NCBI GenBank assembly: GCA_015068085.1
Contig: SVLF01000019.1
Coordinates: 1-43,198, forward strand
Direction: 5' to 3'
DNA length: 43,198 bases
From: Oscillospiraceae bacterium
GTDB lineage: Bacteria; Bacillota; Clostridia; Oscillospirales; JAAYXM01
Positions 32,363 through 39,815 of this stretch are shown here, in pieces; positions within the stretch are counted from its first letter, which is position 1; every line of letters starts with the position of its first letter. The position numbers and the translations under genes were made by a program. The notes under the pieces are model-generated. The model ran no database searches. It saw only the letters and a list, made by a program, of their open reading frames with translations, and was not told where the DNA came from.

Positions 32363-33422
32363 ATTTTTAAGTAAAAAATACGCCAAGTTATCGCCTTACA
32401 CCCCCGGTGAACAGCCGCAGGATATGAAATACATAAAGCTTAATACAAACGAATCCCCCTTCCCGCCATCAGAAAAGGCACAGAAGTATGCAGCGGAGGC
32501 GGCTGCAAAAATGCAGCTTTATCCGGATCCCGAGTGCCGCGCTCTCACTGAAAAAATTGCGGAGATGTGCAATCTCTCCTTTGAAAATGTGCTTGTGACA
32601 AACGGCTCGGACGAAATACTCAACTTTGCATTTATGGCGTTCTGCGATGATGAGCATCCGGCGGTTTTCCCGGATATAAGCTATGGCTTTTATCCCGTTT
32701 TTGCTTCTCTTAACAGCATCCCCTATACCGAAATCCCGCTCTGCGAGGACTTCACGATAGATATAACAAAATACTTTAATGCCCCCGGTATGGTGGTAAT
32801 CGCAAATCCGAACGCACCTACGGGTATCGCTCTTTCCATTTCTCAGGTTGAGGAGATTGTGAAAAACAATCCGGAAAACGTTGTTGTTATCGACGAAGCA
32901 TATGTTGATTTCGGTGCGGAAAGTGCGTTGTCGCTTATTCCAAAATACGAAAACCTTCTCGTTACGCAAACATTTTCAAAATCCCGCTCAATGGCAGGTG
33001 CGCGCCTCGGCTTCGGTGCCGCAAATGCCGCGCTTATTCAGGATATGAATACGGTGAAATATTCAACAAATCCGTATAACATAAACCGCATGACGATGGC
33101 AGCAGGCCTCGGTGTTCTTGAGGATGAAGAATATACGCGCAAAAATTGCCTCACGGTTTCCAAAAACCGTGAGTATACAAAGTGCGAGCTTGAAAAGCTC
33201 GGCTTTGAGATGACGAAATCCCTTGCAAACTTCATATTCATCCGTCACCCTGATTTTGACGGAAAATATCTGTACGAACAGCTCAAAGCGCGTGGGGTTC
33301 TTGTCCGCCATTTTAACAAACCGCGCTTGTCAGAGTATCTGCGCGTAACGATAGGCTCAAGAGATGAAATGGATGCGTTTTTGAAAACGCTTTCGGATAT
33401 AATCGGAGGTGGAAACAAATGA
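32355..33422 (+). CDS. hisC: Histidinol-phosphate aminotransferase
   Basis: PLP enzyme transferring an amino group from glutamate to imidazole-acetol phosphate. PLP Lys209 in TFSKSRSMAGARLGFG; Asn in NPNAPTG; VVIDEAYVDF carries the Asp. ATG 32355 (MSKFLSKKY) has AAAGGTG 6 bases upstream; longer frames start inside hisD. 355 residues. It overlaps hisB by 4 bases. Confidence 0.95.
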   Translation: MSKFLSKKYAKLSPYTPGEQPQDMKYIKLNTNESPFPPSEKAQKYAAEAAAKMQLYPDPECRALTEKIAEMCNLSFENVLVTNGSDEILNFAFMAFCDDEHPAVFPDISYGFYPVFASLNSIPYTEIPLCEDFTIDITKYFNAPGMVVIANPNAPTGIALSISQVEEIVKNNPENVVVIDEAYVDFGAESALSLIPKYENLLVTQTFSKSRSMAGARLGFGAANAALIQDMNTVKYSTNPYNINRMTMAAGLGVLEDEEYTRKNCLTVSKNREYTKCELEKLGFEMTKSLANFIFIRHPDFDGKYLYEQLKARGVLVRHFNKPRLSEYLRVTIGSRDEMDAFLKTLSDIIGGGNK

Positions 33423-34006
33423 GAACTGCAGATATAACACGAAATACGGCAGAAACAAAAATTTCTCTTTCCTTAAATCTTGACGGAAAGGGCGAGAGCA
33501 AGATAAATTCCGGTTGCGGATTTTTAGACCATATGCTCACGCTCCTTGCACGTCACGGAAGCTTTGACCTTAACCTTTCCTGCGACGGTGACATCCACGT
33601 TGATTATCACCACACTGTTGAGGATATCGGCATATGCCTCGGAAAAGCGTTTAATGAGGCGCTTGGAGATAAGCGCGGCATCTTCCGCTACGGAAATATG
33701 CTTCTTCCTATGGATGAGGCGCTTATCCTCTCCGCGGTTGACATTTCAGGAAGAGGGATGCTTGTGTATAACCTTGACATTCCCACTGTAAAGGTCGGCG
33801 ATTTTGATACAGAGCTCTGCGAAGAGTTCTGGCTCGGTTTTGTGCGTGAAGCAAATCTTACCCTGCACATAAATCAGCTTGCAGGAAAGAATTCGCATCA
33901 TATTATCGAGGGCGCGTTCAAGTCCGTGGGAAGAAGCCTTCGCGCAGCAGTTAAGATTGATGCGGATGATGCCGACAGAATCCCGTCTACGAAGGGAGTT
34001 CTCTGA
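33419..34006 (+). CDS. hisB: Imidazoleglycerol-phosphate dehydratase
   Basis: Mn-dependent dehydratase with the two His motifs DYHHTVEDIG and NSHHIIEGAFK. 195 residues, single-function type without the N-terminal histidinol phosphatase of E. coli HisB. ATGA overlap with hisC and 1-base overlap (TGATG) with hisH, so translation is coupled. Confidence 0.97.
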   Translation: MRTADITRNTAETKISLSLNLDGKGESKINSGCGFLDHMLTLLARHGSFDLNLSCDGDIHVDYHHTVEDIGICLGKAFNEALGDKRGIFRYGNMLLPMDEALILSAVDISGRGMLVYNLDIPTVKVGDFDTELCEEFWLGFVREANLTLHINQLAGKNSHHIIEGAFKSVGRSLRAAVKIDADDADRIPSTKGVL

Positions 34007-34623
34007 TGATTGCAATAGTTGACTACGGCGTCGGAAACCTTTTTTCGCTCACGGCATCTTTCCGCGCAATAGGTGCAGAGGTTTGCGTAACATCGGATGC
34101 AGAAGCTTTAAGAGCAGCAGACAAAATAATTCTTCCCGGTGTCGGTGCGTTTGAGGATGCGGCAAAAAAGTTTCGCGCTTCCGGTCTTTCCGATGTTATC
34201 TGTGAAGAAGCAAAGAACGGAAAGCCGCTCCTCGGCATTTGCCTTGGTATGCAGCTTTTGTTTGAAAAAAGCTTTGAATACGGCGAACACAAAGGGCTTG
34301 GTCTTATCCCTGGAAACGTGCGCCCTATTGCGGATGTTATTCCGAAAGATCTGAAAATCCCGCACATCGGCTGGAATGCGCTTCAAATGAATGGCGAAAA
34401 AAGCCCGATATTCAAATACATAAACGAGGGTGACTGTGTATACTTCGTCCACTCCTTCTACGCCGCAGACTGTGATGGATACGTCACGACCTGCGCGGAA
34501 TACGGCGTGCCTCTTACGGCATCAGTTGCAAAAGGCAACGTATACGGATGCCAGTTTCACCCCGAAAAAAGCGGAGAGGTCGGGCTTTCCATCCTCCGTG
34601 CGTTTGTTGAAATGGAGGTGTAG
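34006..34623 (+). CDS. hisH: Imidazole glycerol phosphate synthase, glutaminase subunit
   Basis: Class I glutamine amidotransferase providing ammonia to HisF. Nucleophile Cys79 in GICLGMQLLFE; His/Glu pair in QFHPEKSGEVG. 205 residues. hisA follows after 3 bases. Confidence 0.97.
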   Translation: MIAIVDYGVGNLFSLTASFRAIGAEVCVTSDAEALRAADKIILPGVGAFEDAAKKFRASGLSDVICEEAKNGKPLLGICLGMQLLFEKSFEYGEHKGLGLIPGNVRPIADVIPKDLKIPHIGWNALQMNGEKSPIFKYINEGDCVYFVHSFYAADCDGYVTTCAEYGVPLTASVAKGNVYGCQFHPEKSGEVGLSILRAFVEMEV

Positions 34624-34626
34624 CAG

Positions 34627-35340
34627 ATGCTGATTTTTCCGGCAATTGACTTATATGAAAAGAAAGCAGTACGCCTTTTCAAAGGCGACTATAACCAAAT
34701 GACCGTATACAGTGAAAATCCGCCCGAGATTGCCCTTGATTTTAAAAAAAGCGGTGCAACGCACATCCACGTTGTTGACCTTGAAGGAGCAAAAAGCGGC
34801 GAAACTCCGAACTTTGATGTTATCTGTGCAATAAAGAATGAGGCAAAGCTGTTCACCGAGGTTGGCGGCGGAATCCGCTCTCTTGAGGTTATCGAGAAAT
34901 ACGTAAGCGCGGGAATTGACCGCGTTATCCTCGGCACGGCGGCAATACGCGATTTTGAATTTACCAAAGCCGCTGTAAAAGCTTACGGCGACAAAATCGC
35001 CGTGGGGTTAGACTTAAAAGACGGCTATGCCGCTGTTTCCGGCTGGACGGAAAAAAGCGGGCTGACTGCTGATGATGTTCTTTCAAAAATGCAGGACATC
35101 GGGGTTAAAACCGTAATCTGCACCGATATTTCAAAGGACGGAGCAATGAAGGGGACAAACGTTTCCCTGTATGAAGAGCTCGGTGCAAAGTTTGATATTG
35201 ATTTCATCGCATCAGGCGGTGTCAGCGCGATCTCTGATGTGCGCGCACTTCGTTCACTTAACCTTTACGGCGCGATAGTCGGCAAGGCATACTACACCGG
35301 CGCGATAGATATAGCCGAGGCGATAGAGGTGGCAAGATGA
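34627..35340 (+). CDS. hisA: ProFAR isomerase (HisA)
   Basis: TIM-barrel isomerase of the fourth step. The first Asp in PAIDLYEKK (8) and the second in CTDISKDGAMKG are the acid/base residues. 237 residues. Its stop overlaps the hisF start (ATGA). Confidence 0.96.
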   Translation: MLIFPAIDLYEKKAVRLFKGDYNQMTVYSENPPEIALDFKKSGATHIHVVDLEGAKSGETPNFDVICAIKNEAKLFTEVGGGIRSLEVIEKYVSAGIDRVILGTAAIRDFEFTKAAVKAYGDKIAVGLDLKDGYAAVSGWTEKSGLTADDVLSKMQDIGVKTVICTDISKDGAMKGTNVSLYEELGAKFDIDFIASGGVSAISDVRALRSLNLYGAIVGKAYYTGAIDIAEAIEVAR

Positions 35341-36095
35341 TAACAAAAAGAATTATCCCCTGCCTTGACGTGCGCGACGGCAGAGTTGTCAAGGGCGTGA
35401 ACTTCAAAGGGCTTGCAGACGTGTCAAGCCCCATCGAGCTTGCAAAATACTACAGCGAAAACGGCGCGGACGAGCTTGTTTTCTATGATATCACGGCATC
35501 GGCAGAAGGTCGTCGGCTCTTTACCGACATTCTCACCGAAACTGCAAAATCGGTATTTATCCCGCTTACCGTTGGCGGTGGCATAAACACCACAGACGAT
35601 TTTGACCGTGTTCTCAAATGCGGAGCAGATAAGGTTTCGGTAAATTCGGGTGCTATAAGAAACCCCAATCTCATTTACGAGGCTGCAAAGCTTTACGGTG
35701 ACCAGTGCGTTGTTCTCTCAGCTGATGTAAAGCGCGTTGACGGAGAGTTTCGCGTTTTTGCCAAGGGCGGGCGCGAAGATACCGGTATGGAGGCAATTTC
35801 ATGGATAAAAAAATGCGTAGACCTTGGCGCCGGTGAGGTGGTTGTTAATTCAATCGACACCGACGGCGTAAAAGGCGGCTTTGATCTTCCGATGTTAGAA
35901 GCAGTATGCAATGCTGTGAATGTTCCGGTCATCGCATCAGGCGGTGCAGGTGGCATAAATGATTTTATCACGCTGTTTAACACGCTTCCGCGCGTAGACG
36001 CCGGACTTGCCGCATCAATCTTCCACTTCGGTGAGGTCGCAATAAGCGATTTGAAGAATGAAATGAAGAGAAACGGCATTCCCACGAGAATATAA
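35337..36095 (+). CDS. hisF: Imidazole glycerol phosphate synthase, cyclase subunit
   Basis: TIM barrel that uses HisH-derived ammonia to make imidazole glycerol phosphate and AICAR. Seen: IIPCLDVRDGRVVKG (Asp11), NSIDTDGVKGGFD, and ASGGAGGINDF. 252 residues, full length. It ends 153 bases before hisIE; that gap holds a hairpin repeat. Confidence 0.97.
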   Translation: MITKRIIPCLDVRDGRVVKGVNFKGLADVSSPIELAKYYSENGADELVFYDITASAEGRRLFTDILTETAKSVFIPLTVGGGINTTDDFDRVLKCGADKVSVNSGAIRNPNLIYEAAKLYGDQCVVLSADVKRVDGEFRVFAKGGREDTGMEAISWIKKCVDLGAGEVVVNSIDTDGVKGGFDLPMLEAVCNAVNVPVIASGGAGGINDFITLFNTLPRVDAGLAASIFHFGEVAISDLKNEMKRNGIPTRI

Positions 36096-36102
36096 ATTTA
36101 TA

Positions 36103-36236
36103 AAATCCCTCCGCCGTCATACGGCGGTGGAGGAATACAGCAACAGACATTTTAGCTGAAAAGAATTTTCGATATTTCTCACCGCCGGAGGCGGTGGGAA
36201 ATACAGGAATATAGACTTCAGTCGAAAATATAAAAG
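36103..36236 (+). repeat. Hairpin repeat between hisF and hisIE
   Basis: CCTCCGCCGT/ACGGC-GGT-GGAGG (36108-36117/36121-36133), then a 13-pair hairpin 36174-36186/36190-36202 (one G-U). After each hairpin comes a similar tail, GGCGGTGG..AATACAG and GGCGGTGGGAAATACAG, so it looks like a tandem of two ~60-base units. Its first 26 bases match 17445-17470. It is transcribed within the operon. Confidence 0.65.
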
Positions 36237-36248
36237 GAGTTTTTTATT

Positions 36249-36899
36249 ATGATAAACATTGATGAGCTTAAGTTTGACGAGCGTGGGCTTATCCCGGCGA
36301 TAGTTCAGGACGCACACACAAACCGTGTGCTTACTCTTGCCTATATGAACCGCGAAAGCCTTGAGATTTCAATCAAAGAGAAAAAAACATGCTTTTGGAG
36401 CCGCTCACGCAAGGAGCTCTGGCGCAAAGGCGAAACGAGCGGTAATTTCCAGCATATTGTTTCAATAACTGCGGATTGCGACAACGATGCGCTTGTCGTC
36501 CGCGTAAATCCCGACGGACCTGCTTGCCATCTCGGAACAGAGTCCTGCTTTGAAAACCCCGTCTGGGCAGACGACGAAGCTTCGGACTTCACGATTGACG
36601 GCCTTATGAAGATGCTTGAGGGAAGAAAGCGCGACCTTCCCGAAGGCTCATACACAACATATCTCTTCCGGAAGGGACTCGACAAAATTCTCAAGAAGGT
36701 CGGCGAGGAATCCACAGAGGTAATAATCGCCGCAAAGGCAGAAGACAAGGCAGAAACAATCTATGAGATTGCCGATCTCGCATATCATGTTATGGTATTG
36801 ATGCTCCAGAGCGGAATAACGCTCAATGAAATCCGCGACGAGCTTGCTTCCCGCCATGTCATTGACCACAAGGTCAAGCAGGAAAAAATGACGAAGTAA
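36249..36899 (+). CDS. hisI: Bifunctional phosphoribosyl-AMP cyclohydrolase / phosphoribosyl-ATP pyrophosphatase
   Basis: HisIE: catalyses steps two and three. N-terminal cyclohydrolase (1-~105): [18 protein letters not shown], then [11 protein letters not shown] with metal ligands. C-terminal pyrophosphohydrolase (~120-216): [20 protein letters not shown] and [19 protein letters not shown]. 216 residues. It follows the hairpin repeat; AAAGGAG lies 9 bases before ATG. Last gene of the biosynthetic set. Confidence 0.96.
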   Translation: MINIDELKFDERGLIPAIVQDAHTNRVLTLAYMNRESLEISIKEKKTCFWSRSRKELWRKGETSGNFQHIVSITADCDNDALVVRVNPDGPACHLGTESCFENPVWADDEASDFTIDGLMKMLEGRKRDLPEGSYTTYLFRKGLDKILKKVGEESTEVIIAAKAEDKAETIYEIADLAYHVMVLMLQSGITLNEIRDELASRHVIDHKVKQEKMTK

Positions 36900-36974
36900 G
36901 TACCCCATCCAACCGCGCAATCAAAAACTTCTGTTGGGTTCCGCAATAAAAAATTTAAAACTTTTTCGATTTTT

Positions 36975-37006
36975 CACTTTACAACGGTAAAGTGATGTGC
37001 TATAAT
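36975..37006 (+). promoter_or_regulatory. Promoter of the amino-acid importer with HisR-type operator
   Basis: TTTACA (36978-36983), 17 bp, TATAAT (37001-37006), extended TGc. CACTTTAC-N4-GTAAAGTG (36975-36994) covers the -35. Its core ACTTTA-N6-TAAAGT matches the operator upstream of yerC exactly in half-sites and spacing. Confidence 0.8.
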
Positions 37007-37063
37007 ATACTCACGCCCGAAAAGGGTGAAGTAAAATGTAATCATTTTTAGGAGGCAATTACA

Positions 37064-37909
37064 ATGAAAAGAATTTTAGCTCTTATCCTCGCAGCAATGA
37101 TGCTCGCATGCTTGTTTGCAGGCTGTGGCACAGATGCAAACCTTGACGACAGCAACACCTTCTCCGACGGCGGCGACGCAACCGCTACAAGCGACGCAGA
37201 CTACATCATGAACAACGGCAAAATGATCATCGGTATGACTCTCTTTGCTCCGATGAACTACTACGACAACTCCACAAACGAGCTTATCGGCTTTGAAACA
37301 GAGTTTGGTAAGGCAGTTTGCGAGAAGATCGGCGTTACACCTGAGTTCGTTGAAATCAACTGGGACAGCAAGGAAATCGAGCTTAATGCAAAGAACATCG
37401 ACTGCATCTGGAACGGTATGACAATCACTGATGAGCGCAAGGCTAACATGGAGATTTCCGATCCGTACATGCAGAACCGTCAGGTTATGGTTGTAAAGAA
37501 GGAGAACCTTGAAAAGTTCTCTGAGGGCGTTATCGGTGCAGCAATTGTTGCAGAGGCAGGTTCTGCCGGCGAAGAGCTTGCAACAGGCGATGAGTTCTTC
37601 AAGGACAGCGCTTTCACACCGGTTGACTCTATGGCAAAGGCTCTTATGGACGTTGCAGCAGGAACAAGCGACGTTGCAATCGTTGACTATGTAACAAGCA
37701 TCGGCTCCATCGGTGCAGGCACTGATTTTGAAGACCTTGTTGCAATTGAAGAGCGCGAATTTGCTCCGGAGCAGTACGGTATCGCATTCCGCAAGGGCTC
37801 CGATATGGCAACTATCGTAAACAACACAATCGACGAGCTTATCGCAGACGGTACTCTTGAAGCTATCGCAGCTAAGTATAAGCTTCAGAACCTTCTTATC
37901 AAGGAATAA
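37064..37909 (+). CDS. Polar amino-acid ABC transporter, solute-binding lipoprotein
   Basis: Extracellular lipoprotein that captures the substrate. Signal peptide MKRILALILAAMMLACLFAG with lipobox LFAGC (Cys21). The mature part is a family-3 binding protein (IIGMTLFAPMNYY, IGFETEFGKAVCEKIG, IDCIWNGMTIT, and TDERKANMEISDPYM). 281 residues. AGGAGG lies 7 bases before ATG. First gene of an importer operon under a putative HisR operator, so histidine is the predicted substrate; arginine or glutamine cannot be excluded from the sequence. Confidence 0.92.
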   Translation: MKRILALILAAMMLACLFAGCGTDANLDDSNTFSDGGDATATSDADYIMNNGKMIIGMTLFAPMNYYDNSTNELIGFETEFGKAVCEKIGVTPEFVEINWDSKEIELNAKNIDCIWNGMTITDERKANMEISDPYMQNRQVMVVKKENLEKFSEGVIGAAIVAEAGSAGEELATGDEFFKDSAFTPVDSMAKALMDVAAGTSDVAIVDYVTSIGSIGAGTDFEDLVAIEEREFAPEQYGIAFRKGSDMATIVNNTIDELIADGTLEAIAAKYKLQNLLIKE

Positions 37910-37927
37910 TTAAAGGCGGAAATTAAT

Positions 37928-38635
37928 ATGTCAACTTTTGAAGTTGCTTTTCGCTCGCTTACCGAGGGCTTCGGGCTAAACTGCATAATCTTCGCGGTCA
38001 CATTGCTCACGGCAATTCCGCTTGGTCTTATTATCGCGTTCGGCTCTATGTCAAAATGGCGCCCTCTCCGGTTTCTTGAGCGAAGCAAAAAAAGATTACT
38101 GCATGCGATTTCAAAATTTGCACCTATCCGCTGGCTGACACGCACATTCGTTTGGATCATCAGGGGTACGCCCCTGATGCTCCAAATTTTTGTCGTATTA
38201 TACGCGCCGGGTCTTTTATGGGATATGCCGATGCGCGAGCGTATGGTGGCGGTGCTTGTTGCATTCGGAATAAACTATGCAGCGTACTTCTCGGAGATTT
38301 ACCGCGGAGGTATCGAGGCTATTCCGAAAGGACAATATGAAGCATGCCAGGTGCTTGGAATGACAAAATCGCAGACGTTTTTCAAGGTTGTTCTCCCGCA
38401 GGTGGTAAAGCGCATAATCCCACCTATGGGAAACGAGATTATAACGCTCGTAAAGGACACCTCTCTCGCCCGCGTTGTTGCGGTGACGGAGATTATCATG
38501 TGCGCAGAGCGTTTTACAAAGCAAGGCCTTATCGGTCCGCTTTTCTCAACTGCGCTCTACTTCCTCGCATTTAACGGAATTCTCACCGTGCTCTTCGGAT
38601 ACATAGAGAAAAAACTGGACTATTACAGAGGTTAA
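37928..38635 (+). CDS. Polar amino-acid ABC transporter permease
   Basis: Membrane subunit of the HisM/GlnP class, with about five spans and the EAA loop (YRGGIEAIPKGQYEACQVLG) facing the ATPase. VWIIRGTPLMLQIF is typical of polar amino-acid permeases. 235 residues. It is the only permease in the operon, so it should act as a homodimer. It follows the binding protein by 18 bases and precedes the ATPase by 3. Confidence 0.94.
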   Translation: MSTFEVAFRSLTEGFGLNCIIFAVTLLTAIPLGLIIAFGSMSKWRPLRFLERSKKRLLHAISKFAPIRWLTRTFVWIIRGTPLMLQIFVVLYAPGLLWDMPMRERMVAVLVAFGINYAAYFSEIYRGGIEAIPKGQYEACQVLGMTKSQTFFKVVLPQVVKRIIPPMGNEIITLVKDTSLARVVAVTEIIMCAERFTKQGLIGPLFSTALYFLAFNGILTVLFGYIEKKLDYYRG

Positions 38636-38638
38636 GCC

Positions 38639-39418
38639 ATGGCTATATTAGAAGTAAACAATCTTTATAAAAGCTTCGGCAAGACCGAGGTTCTCCGCGG
38701 AATTGACTTTTCGATGGAACAAGGCGAGGTCCTTTCCGTTATCGGCTCCTCCGGAAGCGGAAAAACAACGCTTCTGCGCTGCATAAACGCGCTTGAAGTG
38801 CCCACAAGCGGGAGAATAACAATAGACGGGGATGAGTTTTACAACTCTGACAAAAATCTCGGCAAATCCAAGGCCGACCAGCGCCGCTGGCAGCTTGCCT
38901 GCGGTCTTGTGTTCCAGTCGTACAACCTTTTCCCGCAGTATAGCGCACTTGATAACGTTATGCTTGCACCGTCTCTCCTTGCAAAGGAACGGGATGACTA
39001 TAAGCAGAACAAAAAGCAGATACTTGACGAGATACGAGAACACGCCGAGTCGCTTCTTGCACGCGTCGGACTGTCGGACAAGACAGGAAACTATCCCTGT
39101 GAGCTCTCCGGCGGTCAGCAGCAGCGCGTTGCGATTGCACGCGCACTTGCTCTTTCCCCGAAGGTGCTTTTCTTCGACGAACCGACCTCAGCGCTCGACC
39201 CTCAGCTTACGCAGGAGGTTCTCCGCGTTATCCGCGAGCTTGCCGATACAAATATGACGATGGTTATCGTCACCCACGAAATGAAGTTTGCACGCGACGT
39301 TTCCGACCGCATAATCTTTATGGCAGACGGACTTATCGAAGCAGACGGCACACCGGAGCAAGTCTTTGACGGCACAAACGAAAAGCTCCGCGCATTTCTC
39401 GGCAATATCGGAGAGTAA
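38639..39418 (+). CDS. Polar amino-acid ABC transporter ATPase
   Basis: Energises import. Walker A GSSGSGKTT (36-44), Q-loop VFQSYNLFPQ, signature LSGGQ (156-160), Walker B VLFFDEP (176-182) and switch His in VTHEMKF. 259 residues, slightly longer than usual from an insert near 66-82 and 116-130. Last gene, followed by a strong terminator. Confidence 0.95.
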   Translation: MAILEVNNLYKSFGKTEVLRGIDFSMEQGEVLSVIGSSGSGKTTLLRCINALEVPTSGRITIDGDEFYNSDKNLGKSKADQRRWQLACGLVFQSYNLFPQYSALDNVMLAPSLLAKERDDYKQNKKQILDEIREHAESLLARVGLSDKTGNYPCELSGGQQQRVAIARALALSPKVLFFDEPTSALDPQLTQEVLRVIRELADTNMTMVIVTHEMKFARDVSDRIIFMADGLIEADGTPEQVFDGTNEKLRAFLGNIGE

Positions 39419-39445
39419 TCTATTAAGCTCAATATATAAATCAAG

Positions 39446-39484
39446 CACCGCATAGGACTGAATTTTCCTATGCGGTGTTTTTTT
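39446..39484 (+). terminator. Terminator of the importer operon
   Basis: 12-bp perfect stem CACCGCATAGGA/TCCTATGCGGTG (39446-39457/39466-39477), then T7. Confidence 0.95.
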
Positions 39485-39724
39485 AGTGGTGGAGACGACG
39501 CGTAACCCTTCCATTTCACGGAAAGGGGTAGGTGTGGGGAGTGGAGAAAGGTTGTGGAGCAAAAACAAACTCAGTTTGGTAATGATGCAACAAAGAAGGG
39601 CACGGATTCTCTCGGTAGAGGATTTCTGTCAAATCGAAATGTGTAAGGAGTTCGAAAATATCTGTTTCTTGATATTTGTAATTTGCAATTTTACGATGTT
39701 AGGGCATACAAGATAGATATTTTA

Positions 39725-39801
39725 TTGACTATTCAATGGTATTTGTGTTAAAGTTATATATAGAATGTCGTTTATAATAAAAAAATGTCGTCTAAGACGC
39801 G
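39725..39801 (+). promoter_or_regulatory. Upstream region of the helicase gene
   Basis: TTGACT (39725-39730), 18 bp, TAAAGT (39749-39754) with extended TGt; a TATAAT also lies at 39773-39778. AATGTCGT occurs twice (39764 and 39784), 20 bases apart, a helical-turn spacing suited to a regulator. Between 39485 and 39724 no gene is supported; the stretch looks like ordinary spacer. Confidence 0.4.
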
Positions 39802-39815
39802 ATGGGGTGTAGATT

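Noticed and set aside
39486-39716. 76-residue reading frame after the importer operon
   Set aside because: It starts inside the terminator T run, has no ribosome site, and its protein resembles nothing.
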